This document shows positions 36,901 through 48,766 of a stretch of DNA of 64,000 nucleotides, piece by piece (the first letter of the stretch is position 1; the number at the start of each line of letters is the position of its first letter). The DNA comes from Ochotona curzoniae (Eukaryota; Chordata; Mammalia; Lagomorpha; Ochotonidae). The stretch lies in contig NW_024467120.1 in assembly GCF_017591425.1 (NCBI RefSeq), forward strand, positions 4,650,001 to 4,714,000. Reading direction: 5' to 3'. Both the position numbers and the translations under genes were made by a program. A model generated the notes under the pieces. That model had not been told where the DNA came from, searched no databases, and worked only from the letters and a program-made list of their open reading frames with translations.

Positions 36901-39900
36901 CCTGGCAGCCCCATTTCCCATCTAGCTCCCTATTTGTGGCCTGGGAAAGCAGTCGAGGAAAACCCAAAGCTTTGGGACCCTGCACTTGCACAGGAATCCT
37001 GGAAGAAGCTCCTGGCTCCTGGCTTCGGATTGGCTGGCTCCAGTCATTGGAACCATGAGACAGAAGATCTTCCTTTCTGTCTCTCCTTCTCTGCATATCT
37101 GCCTTTCCCATAAAAATAAATAAATCTTAAAAAAAAAAGTGACATCTACAGCATACTATAGAAGGGACTACAGCCCTGGGACTTCTTTGTAAGGTGAGAA
37201 AAAATGTTGTAAAAACTAGTGTTGCTTATGGTTATACAACTGCACAAACACAAAAGACGTCTGAACTATACACCGTCCTGAGATTTATTTATTTTTATTG
37301 GAAAGGCAGGCCAGATTTATAAAGGAGACACAAAGATTTTTCTAATTTTTATTGGACAGATCAGATTTACAGAAAGAGAGGATATTGCTTGGTCTCTCTT
37401 TCTCACCATTAATCTGCTTTTCCAATAAAAAGAAACCTTACAAAATAAAATTATACAGTGCTTTACCAGAATCCATTCTAAGGGCTTCACAATTAACACC
37501 TACAAAAACAATGGATGAAGGTACAGAGGAGAAAATATATCACCTTGCAGAAAGTCAATGACTTTCTGAAAATTCAAAATCTACCACCAGAAGCTGTACC
37601 TCTAAGCTTATCTGAAAGGGTAACACAGTGGGAGGGAGAAGAACAGGAGGTGGGGGAAGGAAGAGAGCGAAAAAGAAAAGAGAACATCTACTTGTTGTTC
37701 ACGCTCCCAAAAGCCACAATGGCAGCAGCTGGTCCAGGCAGAAAGCAGGGGCCTGGAACCCCATCTGGATTTCCCATCCTCCACTGCTTTTCCAGGTGTG
37801 AGCAGGGAGTGGATCTGAAGTAGGGTAGCATGGGAGTTAAAGTGGTGCTCTAATACAGGATACCAATATTCAAAGCAGTGGCTTAACTTGCTGCATCCTA
37901 AATTAGTCTTAACTAGCAGGTGTGTATCTCAGCATTCTTTGATAACTAAAAGACATCCAAGTTTGTAATTTGCAATCGCAATCACTTTCTTTTGAAAAGA
38001 TTTTTGTATCATTTCATTAGATTTACCATAGCCTAGGTAATATATTTAAAACTAGAGCATGAAAATTATCATTCTTAACAAAATAGCCACATTCTACTTA
38101 CCTTCTGTATTACTGACTGTTGGCTCAGGAGTGAGTCTGCCATCACTGATGTTAGAGTTCTCCTCGTTGGCATATATCATATGATCATTTTCTGTATTTT
38201 CGGGCCAATGCGGCACCCCGCTTGTGTTTGCTGAACAGCTGCACGCATCTTCAGCTTTGTTGAAGTATCTCTGTAGCCACCCTGGTACAATGTTCTTCAC
38301 AGATTCTGTAACCCTGCTGAGAATGCCCTGTTGACGAGGCGAGAAAAAACCATTTTAGAAATTTATCTTTTTCACTACATATTTACAAAAAGTCATGCCA
38401 AGCAAAACACAACTGCTGGTCACTGAGATTAATGATATAATATTAATTTAAAAAATTCAGAATTCTCACTTTCCTTCTTCTACACACATTTATGAAGGAA
38501 TAATTGCCCAAATATTCATTATTATTCTAGCATATCTACAGGCCATCAAATGTGCAGTTTTTTCTTTAGTAATAAAGTATGCAATAAATGTCAATCTCAG
38601 AGAAAAGTCACACAGTTTTATCCAGTATATTAACAGGAAAAATAAGCAACACATTCAACAATCATTTTTACTATACATTCTTTAAGAAACAAAAATTTAG
38701 ACAAATAGAAACATAGCTTTAGAAAGACAGAAAAATAACAAGAAAAAAAAGCCAAGACCTTTTCTGATGGTGAACTTTCATAAAAATCTGAGGAATCACC
38801 TTTATTCTTATGACTTTTGAAAGGTAAAAAGTGATACAGTAAATGAGTCTTAACCATTACTACAGATTTGCTGTGTGCCAGACAGTTTCTAAGCAATTAA
38901 GACTACTCGATTTACTCCTCAAATCAACCTGATCAAATCAGAATCAACATGCTCACTTGATGGATAAGACAGACAAGAGTCAAGTCCAACCACTGCTATA
39001 ATCTCTCTCTGACAGAGTGAGAAGGATGGCTTTAGGACTGCCAGAATTTATGATAAAATCTCAATACTCCCCCAAGTGTGATTTACTCTGAATAAAGAAC
39101 ACACACGGAGCTGGCACACTGGCTTAACTGACTAATCCTCTAACCAGTCCTGGCATCCCACACAGGCAACAAACTGGAAAAGGAGTGAAGGATGGCCCGA
39201 GGCCTTGGGACCATACTACCATTGGAGAACCCGGAAAAAGCTCCTGCCTCATGCAACCACTTAGGGAGTGAACAGTGATTGAAAGATCTTTGTCTGCTTC
39301 TCTCTCACTTCTTAAAATTTAAGAGGAGAAAAGATCTTCCATCCATTGGTTCATGCCCGACGTGGCCACAGTGGCTGGAGCTGTGCTGATACGGACCCAG
39401 GAGCTAGGAGCCTCTTCCAGATCTCCCATGTGGGTGAAGGGTCCAAGGCTTTGGACCATCCTCTGCTTCAATCTGCCTTTCCAAAAAAAGTTAAAAAATT
39501 GAAATGTGGGGGGAAAGGGAAATCTCAGAGCCTATGGAACTGTATCATCAAATTAAAATTTAATTAATTGAATTTTTAAAATAGAAATCAAAATAAAATG
39601 AAATTGGGCACAGCACAGTAGCCTAGTGGCTATAGCTCCCTGCTTGTGGCCTGAGAAAGCAGACTAGGACAGTTGACAGTACAAAGACTTGGGACCCTGC
39701 AACCCACATGGGAGACCCGGAAGAAGCTCCTGGCTCCTGGCTTTGGATTGGTGCAGCTATGGTTGCTGAGGCAGCTTGGGGAGTGAATAAACAAACAGAA
39801 GATCTTCATCTCCGTCTTTCCTCTGTATATCTGACTTTCTAATTAGAAAAAATAATAAAACGAAATCATATGAAAATACTTCTCAATCTTCAAGTATAAA

Positions 39901-42900
39901 AGAAGCACACCGTTAATGTTATTATAATGAGAAAAAACTATCAAAAACAAAGGTAAGATATCCAAGTTTTGGCACTTTAGTGGAAGTCACAGAAGAGAAA
40001 AAAGCATCAAATACAAAAAATCAGCAAGGCCAACGTAATATACATATATATAAATCTACTTTGAAATCAAACTCAAGACAAAGAGGCCTTTAAAACCCCA
40101 GCCAGGAGCCAGCTACATAGCACACTGAGCTTCATTCTGCAAAGCCAGCACCCCATTGGGGCGCAAGTTCCAGTCCTTGCTGCTCCACTTCCAAACCAGT
40201 TCCCTGATAAAATTCCTGGGAGAGCAGTAGGTGATGTCCCAAGTAGTTAGGCCCCTGCACCCCATAGGCAGACCCTGAAATTCCTGGCTTCTGGTTTGAC
40301 ACTGGTTCAACTTTAGCCATTATGGTCATTTACGGAGTGAAGCAGGGGATAGAAGATCTGATTCTATAACTCTGTCTTTCAAACGAGAAAATAAATAAAT
40401 CTAAATAAAAACTGCCAATAGAAAAAAATGCAACACATCCCCGATACTATTATGGTAATCTCCACATTACTCAAAAAGGCATAGACAACTGAGGAGCATA
40501 TAAATGCTCTTCATTATATACATAAAAAAAAACCTACAAAGCTCTCACTAGCAAATACATGAAGCCACTATTTCTAGAATACTAATTATTGAAAAATACA
40601 AATTGGCCATTCCTTTTCTGTTATGGCTCTAAGGTAACCAACATAAACAAAAATAAAGTAGCTGAAGAAAAGACTTAATACAAATCAACACATTTTCTTG
40701 GTATTTGGTGGCAGGCTAGGCTAAAGCACAATGGGGAGAATTAAGCATAAAGTTTTTCGAGAACCTGTTAAGAGGTTTAGCTACAAATATTAGAAATTCC
40801 TATCTGTCCTTCCCTTCTGCAGCACCTCCAGCCATGTGACATGATAATTAACCACCGGTGTCCTGAAAAATCAGAAAAAATTGAAAAGTGGACTAAGAGA
40901 ACTGTCCTCTAAAATAATTCATAGTTCTTGAGAGGCAGAGAGGAAGGCAGCTTCCCATTTTGTCTCACAAAGGCCCAGGCCAGGACCAAAGCTGGGATGT
41001 GAATCCTTCCCACTGCCTCCCGGGGTCGGCACGTGCTGAGAACTAGAGCGAGGAGCAGGACTGAGAACCAAGCCCCGAAGATACTAGTGTCTTCGCTTAA
41101 GCTGAACTCAATGTCCAGCTCACCAATTTTTTTAAAATTTACTTTTTCTTGAAAGGGTAGACTTACTGAGAGATCTTCCATCCTTTGTTTTACTCTCCAA
41201 ATGGCCCTAAAGCTTGGAGCTGAAATGAGCTATCTAAGGCCAACAGCCAGGAACTTCCTGCAGGTCTCCCACACTGGTGCAGAGTCCCAGAGACTTGGGA
41301 CACCCTCTGCTGCTTTCTCAGGCCACAAGCAGGGAGCTGCACTGGATGGGAAGTGGAGCAACGAGGACAGCAACCAGTGCCTATAAGCAAAGCTGATACT
41401 CAGGGGTGGATGATAAGCCAGTGGAGCCAAAGCGCCAATCCCTCGCAAAACTAAATTTTAACAAGCCCCTCTGGTCTCAGCCCAGGGCAGCCTGGTACTG
41501 TAAGAAAGATGAGTAACTAACAGCACAGTGAATAACAGCATCAAGTGTAAAATGAAATGTGGATAAAGTAGATATAAGGGCCTGGTGCAATGGCTCAACT
41601 GGATGCTCCTTGCATTGCATGCTTCAGAATCCCACGTCAGTGTCATTTTGTGTTCCCGGCTGCTCCACTTCCCATCCGGCTCCCAGCTTATGGCCAGGAA
41701 AAGCAGTGGAGGACGGCCCAACGCCTTGGCACTCGGGATGGTCAAGGCGCCCACGAGAGACCTAGAACAAGCCTCTGATTTCAGATCAGGCATAGCAGCC
41801 ATTTGTGGGAGTGAATCAGCAGATGGAAGATTTTTCTTTCCATAAAACCATTTTCCCAATAAAATAGTTATTTAGGGCCCGGCGGTGTGGCCTAGCGGCT
41901 AAAGTCCTCGCCTTGAATGCACCAGGATCCCATATGGGCACCGGTTCTGATCCCAGCAGCTCCACTTCCCATCCAGCTCCCTGCTTGTGGCCTGGGAAAG
42001 CAGTTGAGGACAGCCCAAAGCTTTGGGACCCTGCACCTGCGTGGAGACGCAGAAAGAAGTTCCTGGCTCCTGGCTTCAGATCGGCATAGCATCGGCCGTT
42101 GCACTCACTTGGGGAGTGAATCATCAGACAGAAGATCTTCCTCTCTGTCTCTCCTCCTCTGTGTATATCTGACTTTCCAATAAATAAATAAAAATCTAAA
42201 AAAAAAATTGCTTTTTAAAAGGTGATATGAAGCCAATATCAAAGAACCTTGTATTTCGGTAATCAAATATACTTCTGTAGACTTAATGACCCTGAGTCAT
42301 CAAGAAAAATCACACTACGTGTACCCCAGCTTCAAGCTGTTCTTAAAGCACAATTCCTTTAGCAGTGTATCAGCACCATATCAATACAAGACTGACAGAA
42401 AAAGATCTTCCATCTGCCAGTTCACTCCCCAAGTGGCTGCAATGGCCAGAGCTGAGGTAATCCAAAGCCAAGAGCCAGGAGCTTCCTCTAGGTCCTGCAT
42501 CTGCATGAAGGGACCCACGGACTTGGGCCATCGTCCCCTGCTTCCCCAGGATACAACTAGGGAGTTGGGTCAAAAGTAGAACAGCCAGGACTAGAACTAG
42601 TGCCCATATGAGAAGCCACTGCTTCTGGGTAGAGGATTAGCCAACTGAGCCATCACGCCAGCCCCAGATCTAGTTAAGGATCAACTTTGGAGGTAGAGCC
42701 CACCCAGTTTCATCAAGTGCCCCCAAGTGATTCTGACTTGGAATTTGACAACCATTACTGACATTACAAAGATTAAGAGAACAGATGTCTAGGACCCAGC
42801 ACACATGCTACAGACCCACGGTTCCAAGCACCTGATTTGGCCTGGCCCATCCCTGGCCATTTTCAAGGTATGAACCAGTGGATGGATTAAGATTTCTCTG

Positions 42901-45900
42901 TCTCCCTCTTTCTCTTTCAAATGCATACATCTCCTTTAAAAATCAGAAGTTTTTAGTAAACCATGGGAACTGTTTCTATCAAACAGATTTAGCTAAGTAT
43001 CTCCCTTTACAGCAATTTTAAACGTGTTGATGTACCAAAGAACTCAAGGCACCAAGGAACTCAAGGAAAACAGAGAGAATGAATAGACTAGAAGAAAATG
43101 GTTTTCTTAGAGAAACAATTTCCTTTGACCTACTACCACCAAGACCCAGCATAACTATGTTTTCAGTTCCCAGAAGAAACTCTTTGGGGTGGGCGTTGTG
43201 TCACAACAGGCTAAGCCGCCACTTTTAAGAGTACAAGTTCTGCTTTTACTCTGCTTCAAATGCAGCTACCTGTTTACATGCCAGGGAACAAGCCAATGAG
43301 GGCTCAAGTACCTGCCCCCATTATGTGACAACAGGATGGAATTTTGACTCCTGACTTCAGCTGGGCTCAGCCTCAGTTGCTGGGGCCATTTGGGGAGTGA
43401 AGCAGGGGGTGGACTCTCTCTGTGTCTGTGGCTCTCGCCTCCTCGCTCTCCCAGCGCTCTCCATCCAGCCTTTCAGAACAGATCAGTTTTAGAGAAGAGG
43501 CTTTTCAGGCCTTGCTAGGAGCGGACCTGGGGGTCACAATGTGCAAGGCTGTTTTATTCCTGAGAAGCTGAGACACCGAGCAAGAGCCCCAGCAGCTGGA
43601 TTACTCCCCATGCGCTTCTGTCATCACGGCCCAGGCCAGACAGAACTCAGTCTGCCCAAGAGAAACGGGGAGGCAGGGACCACACTCCTTGGGCCATCGT
43701 CCTGCCGCACCGTCCCAGCACTGCCCGAGTAGTCTTTAGCAAGAAGCAGGAGCTGGAAGCAGAGGCAAAGGCAGGCACTCCAACGTGGGATGCGACACCC
43801 AAGCAGGATCTTTGCTCAGAAATACCTGTCCCCACTACGCAAACCCCTTCAAAACTCACTGGCATGAAATGAGAAACATGAAGCTCATGGCACTGTAATC
43901 TAGCACAATTACCTACAAAATACTGCTGCATGTTTCTCACACAATGCTTGAAAACTAAGGATATGAGAGTTGTTTTTTTTTTTTTTAAGATTTATTCAAA
44001 AAACAGAGTTGGGCCGAGCACACAGGCTCCTTGGCTACATCCTCACCTTGCAACCACCAGGATCCTATATGTGCACCAGTTCATGTCCCGGCTGCTCCAC
44101 TTCCTTTCCAGCTCCCTGCATCTGGCCTGGGAAAGCAGTAGAGGATGTCCTAAAAGCTTTATTTAGGGACCCAGCACTGTAGCCTAGTGGCTAAAGTCCT
44201 CTCCTTGCATGCACCTGGATCCCATATGAGTGCCAGCTCATGTACTGGCCACCCCACTTCCCATCCAGCTCCCTGCTTGCAGCCTGGGAAAGCAGTTGAG
44301 GACAACCCAAAGCCTTGGGACCCTGCACCTGTGTGGGAGACCTGGAAGAAGCTCCTAGCTCAGCTCAGCTCTGGCCATTGCAGCCACTTGGGGAGTCAAT
44401 CAGCAGATGGAAGATCTTCCTCTCTGCATATCTGCCTTTCCAATAAAAATAAATAAATCTTACAAAAAAAAAAAAGGCTTTGCTTAGATCATCATTTAAC
44501 CATCACAATTTTCCACTTTGCAGATGAGCAAATTAAGAAATATTTAAACTTTTCCAAGTTCGAGTAGAGCAGGGATTTAAATTAAATCTGACTTTGAGAG
44601 TTCGACCTCCCCACAGCACGGTGGCTGCAGGGAGGTTCAGCCAGGTAGGGGTCAATGCTTGGGGCCCAAGTTCAGCCATCACTGCCAAGCAGTGGGAGAA
44701 TCCTGACTTGTGGGCGGCGAGCTCTAGGATCTTGGGGGTGTGGAATTACTACTTAGAGACATCCATGGATAATGTTGCTATACAAGTAGGTGAGGAATGA
44801 ATCCTGAGGAACTCCCAATGACAATGCCATTGTACTTGCAGGTAAGCGAGGGGACTGAGACCAGGAAAGGCTGAACAAACCTGAGCTCACCAGCAATCGC
44901 AGAAACCAGGCTGGAGCACAGGTCATGATGGGCTAGGCTGTCACACCTACTAGTCTGCATGAGCTAGGGATGGCAGCAGACTGAGCAGGGTCAGGTTCCA
45001 GCACCCACCAGTGAGAACTGGAACTGGGGACAGATTGGGTCAGTCCAGGCTACAGCAACCAAAGGCAAAGGCCAAGACAGGTAAGGGACTATGCCAAACT
45101 TGGTCACAGCCTCCACTGGCATGCACAAGATCTGTGGCTGGAAACAGGCCTGGTTGGGGTATAAAGGGGTGCCCCAGCTGGGTTGCGGCACCCACTGGTG
45201 AGTGCTAAGCCAGAGTAGAGGCTGCTGTCTAGCCTGGGCATGGCTGGGTGTCCCTTGACACAAATATGGACTGGGTCTGAGGTGTGCCAGATTGGGGTAG
45301 ATTCCAGCACCAACTGGTGCTCTTGAAAACCAAGGCAGGTAGGTAGGTGTGGAATGGGCTAGGCTAGGTCTTTGCCCCTGCTAAGTCATGTGTGTCTGTG
45401 TCTGGGTGTGGACCAGGGTTGGCTAAGCTATAACACCCAACAGTAAAAACCAGAATGGGTGACGGCTGGTCAAGAAAGGCCACTGTTCCTGCTAAAGCAA
45501 GAGGTGGACTAAGTATAAGTAGGGCTGGTGGGTGTGAGAACTGGCATTGAGTGAGGTTCTGATGGAGGAGCTTGGCAACCCCTCTGTCAGGACACAATCC
45601 CTGTAGGTGAGCGCAAGAACCATGACAGGGAAGCAGCCAGTACCAGGACAGGGAACAGTAACCACTGCCATACATTTGGCACAGGTCAGGGGTGAACCAG
45701 GCTGGGCCAGTCCACATCAACCACTGATGAATCTGAGCACCAAAATGGAGGGCCAGATGGGCTGGGCTAGGCTGTGGCACCCACCAGTGTGAGCTGGAAT
45801 TGGGGTGGGTCTGGCCCAGCTAGGCTACAGCACCCACTGGCAAATGTTGGGGTACCCTGGGGTGGTGTTGGGTGACTGTCCTCCATCCCAGGGTGCAGAG

Positions 45901-48730
45901 GCATTTGGGAGGCTGGGTGTGGCTTCTCTCCTATCTCCCCTCTTCCACCAGACACAGGAAGGAAAAAGAGAATGTGGAAATGGTAATCTCACCCACCTTC
46001 CTATAGTCCTCGACGCTTATCACCCTAATCAACTACGTAAAAATCATCAAAATAAAAGTAATCATTACAAAAAATTCAATCTGACTTTGAGCAAATTAGA
46101 CAGACCTGAAATCAAAGCTACTTACTCTGTTCTGGCAGGAGTTCAATACTCAATCTCTAACTATCTTTCCTTCTCAAGACTGAGAACACTCTTTGACAGA
46201 TAACAGTAAGATCTGATTTAAGACAAATGATCATCCTCAAGCTACCAAGCATTACAGTATCACATAAACCAACATCTGGCAATCCATGGTCTATGGGTCA
46301 AATTTAGCCCTCAGCATGTTATTCAGGCCTAGAATAATTTTTACATTTACTGAATGGTTTTAAAAACAAAACCAAGAATAATTTATAACAGCAGAGCCTA
46401 AAGATTTAGTATTTGTCCCTTTACAAGAAAAACGTTTCCAGCCTCTGATCTAAGGTACTGATGGGAGATTTACTCTACAACTCCAAAGTAGAAAACAAAT
46501 CTAAAATACACCCTCCAAAAGGGCAAAGCAAGCGATTTCTTCTGACCAGGAGGTGGCAGTAGGTTCTTCCGAAGGCAGGGGTCTGGTGTGCCTGTGGCAG
46601 CTACTGTCTGGCCATGCGGCAGCTAGGAAGCAGTCTGACCCTTTCCCCGGAGTTGTCTTTCTGAGCTTCTCTCTCTTTCTTTCTCTCTCACTCACATACA
46701 CACGAAAGCAGACTGAACAGAACAAACCACAGTCTCACAACTTGAAAAAACATACAAACAAAAAAACCCCCACATCATTTCTTAAATGCATCTGGATCAA
46801 AAGATAAAGGTGTTGGGGAAAAGGCAGGAGAAGATTACCAACATATCAACAGTTACTCATTATTTAGTTGAGTAACCTCACAGATTTATTTCCATAACTT
46901 CAAGCAAAATGACAATGTAAAGGTCACACATTAAAGGAAGAAATTTTAAAGCTCCAGACACCTCAGCAGAGCTAAATCAGAAGTCAAAACAGGAAATGAC
47001 AAGTCAATTGACACACAGCAGTTGCAGCACTGGGTGCCTGCACCGTCAGCCCGGCCTCCCAGGCTCTGCCCGGTAGCCACCAGCTCCCAGGGCCAGACCT
47101 CTCATTCTTCTTCCAACCTCGTACTGCACATCTAAACAGCTTCAGTTTTTCCACAAAACCCTCAGACACTCAATGACTATGAAACATGCCATGTCACGAA
47201 GCTCCCTGCTATTCATGATGACTCAGCAACTATTCCAAAATATGCCGCTGATAGCTTAGAATAGCAGAAAGTGAGCAGATCCAAGGAAGTTCCAGCAAGA
47301 ATTTTTAAAAACTATCACATTTTAAAATTCAAGTGCTAAAGCATTTTCTTTAAATAAATAAAAAGACCAAAAACGTTTTACATGTAGGGCAACGACCAAT
47401 CAGTAAGATTTTAACACCACGTGGCCTGAAATATTAGCAACAACGTGGACCATAGGCAGTTACATGGTTAAGGCACTATTTCTCCAAAATTAGTTTGGGT
47501 AAACACATCCTAAAATAAGGTGTAATTTTAACTTCTGACAGCTTGATTTTTAACCTCTGTCCAAATCACTGATCCAAATGCCAAACATTTCACTTTTCTA
47601 AGCCAAATACGTTTTCTATCTAAGAAACCACTCTGAAGGCATTTTATTCTCAGGAGAAACAGAAAGCATGTTCTCAAACTTCCGTTCCACAAAAGGATTC
47701 GCTTAGGTTAAAGACCCAGACTTGTGACCTGAATTGTAATCCTCAATGCTCCTGGAAACATCCCTGTTCCTCACAAAGAAATGGGAAAGCCAGGCATTTC
47801 TGTGCATACCTGGGAGAGCCGGTGGGAGTAATGCCAACCTGTGCAACCATCAGCACAGAACTACCTAACACAGTCCCCAACTTTTCTGATATTTACTTCC
47901 AAGATTCCGATCTGAGGATCATCAAGCACAGCGCGTACGTTCATCCTTTACTATCATCCAAAATAATGTAAGCAGCCTACCTTTAAGATTATGCAACAAG
48001 TTCCCATACCCTTCTACTTTGTAAAAAATAAGATTTTACATTTGTAACCTTACTATCACTGAAAAACAACAGTTTTATTATTAAAATAGGCCTTCGGCAT
48101 TTTCCTGCTCTGTTCTTCCAGCAAACAAGTGAACACTGGAGAAAAGAAAAGAAAAAAAAAAAAAAAAAACAATTTTCTCAGGCTCACTGTCTCCGTTACA
48201 GTTAGAATCCATTTTTTAGACTCGGGATCAACTTTTTACAGTTCATAAACACTCAGGAAACTCCAACCAGCCACGTTCCCGCAGTATCCCGAGTCCCTTC
48301 ACTTGCGGGATCCGCGCCGTAACCCCAAAATACTTGGAGCATGAGCTCAGAGCCGAGCTCCCGGTCAACCGTGGAGGACGGCCAATGCCAGCCTCCCATC
48401 TGGAGGGGGGAGGGCCGAGGAGCGCGGCGGGCGAGAGACGTAAGGGTGGAGAGGGACTTTCAAAACGGGGACTGGAACCCGGTCCAGCGGGAAGAAGGGA
48501 GCCCCAAGCCCGGCTCCGAGATCCCAGAGGGGCACAGTGAACATCAAGTTCCACCTTCCGTGCGGCCCCGGTTGCCCCGCGTGCGCGGGAGGCACAGCAC
48601 CCCCGGCCCAGTCCCCGAAACTCCCAACGGGACATCCGAAAAGCAGCAAGCAGGAAGGCCGCTCTCGCCACGTCTAGATCCTTCTTTTCCCTCCAGAGAA
48701 CATAAAACCCTCAAACCCTTCAATCCCTCA

Positions 48731-48766
<36 letters not shown>

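Larger units (their letters stand above)
35470..37275 (+). mobile_element. Old L1 ORF2/3' fossil, broken by three CSINEs
   Basis: A degraded LINE-1 reading 5'-3' on the plus strand. The block around 35,740-35,960 (agtcatctggaaaacgtaaa, then tggttaggat, ggaatcctcgaacactgctag) follows the familiar mammalian L1 ORF2 3' order. The order continues at 36,300-36,395 (cccactgataaatgggtaaa), 36,648-36,820 (acatgctacaatag, gccagg) and 37,140-37,275. CSINEs at 35,955-36,285, 36,398-36,645 and 36,822-37,138 interrupt it. No intact ORF. Confidence 0.75.
25297..38101 (-). other. NUP153 intron 2 (12.8 kb)
   Basis: The largest intron. It holds about fifteen CSINE copies, two old L1 ORF2 fragments (30.2-31.0 and 35.5-37.3 kb), composite VNTR element C (31.1-34.0 kb) and an LTR-like sequence (34.1-34.5 kb). 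I see nothing recognisable in 26,441-27,000, 28,196-28,590, 29,290-30,240, 34,500-35,470 or 37,861-38,101. Confidence 0.85.

Noticed and set aside
41876..42000. tRNA gene
   Set aside because: The A-box and B-box-like sequences belong to the tRNA-derived head of a CSINE. No complete cloverleaf could be drawn.
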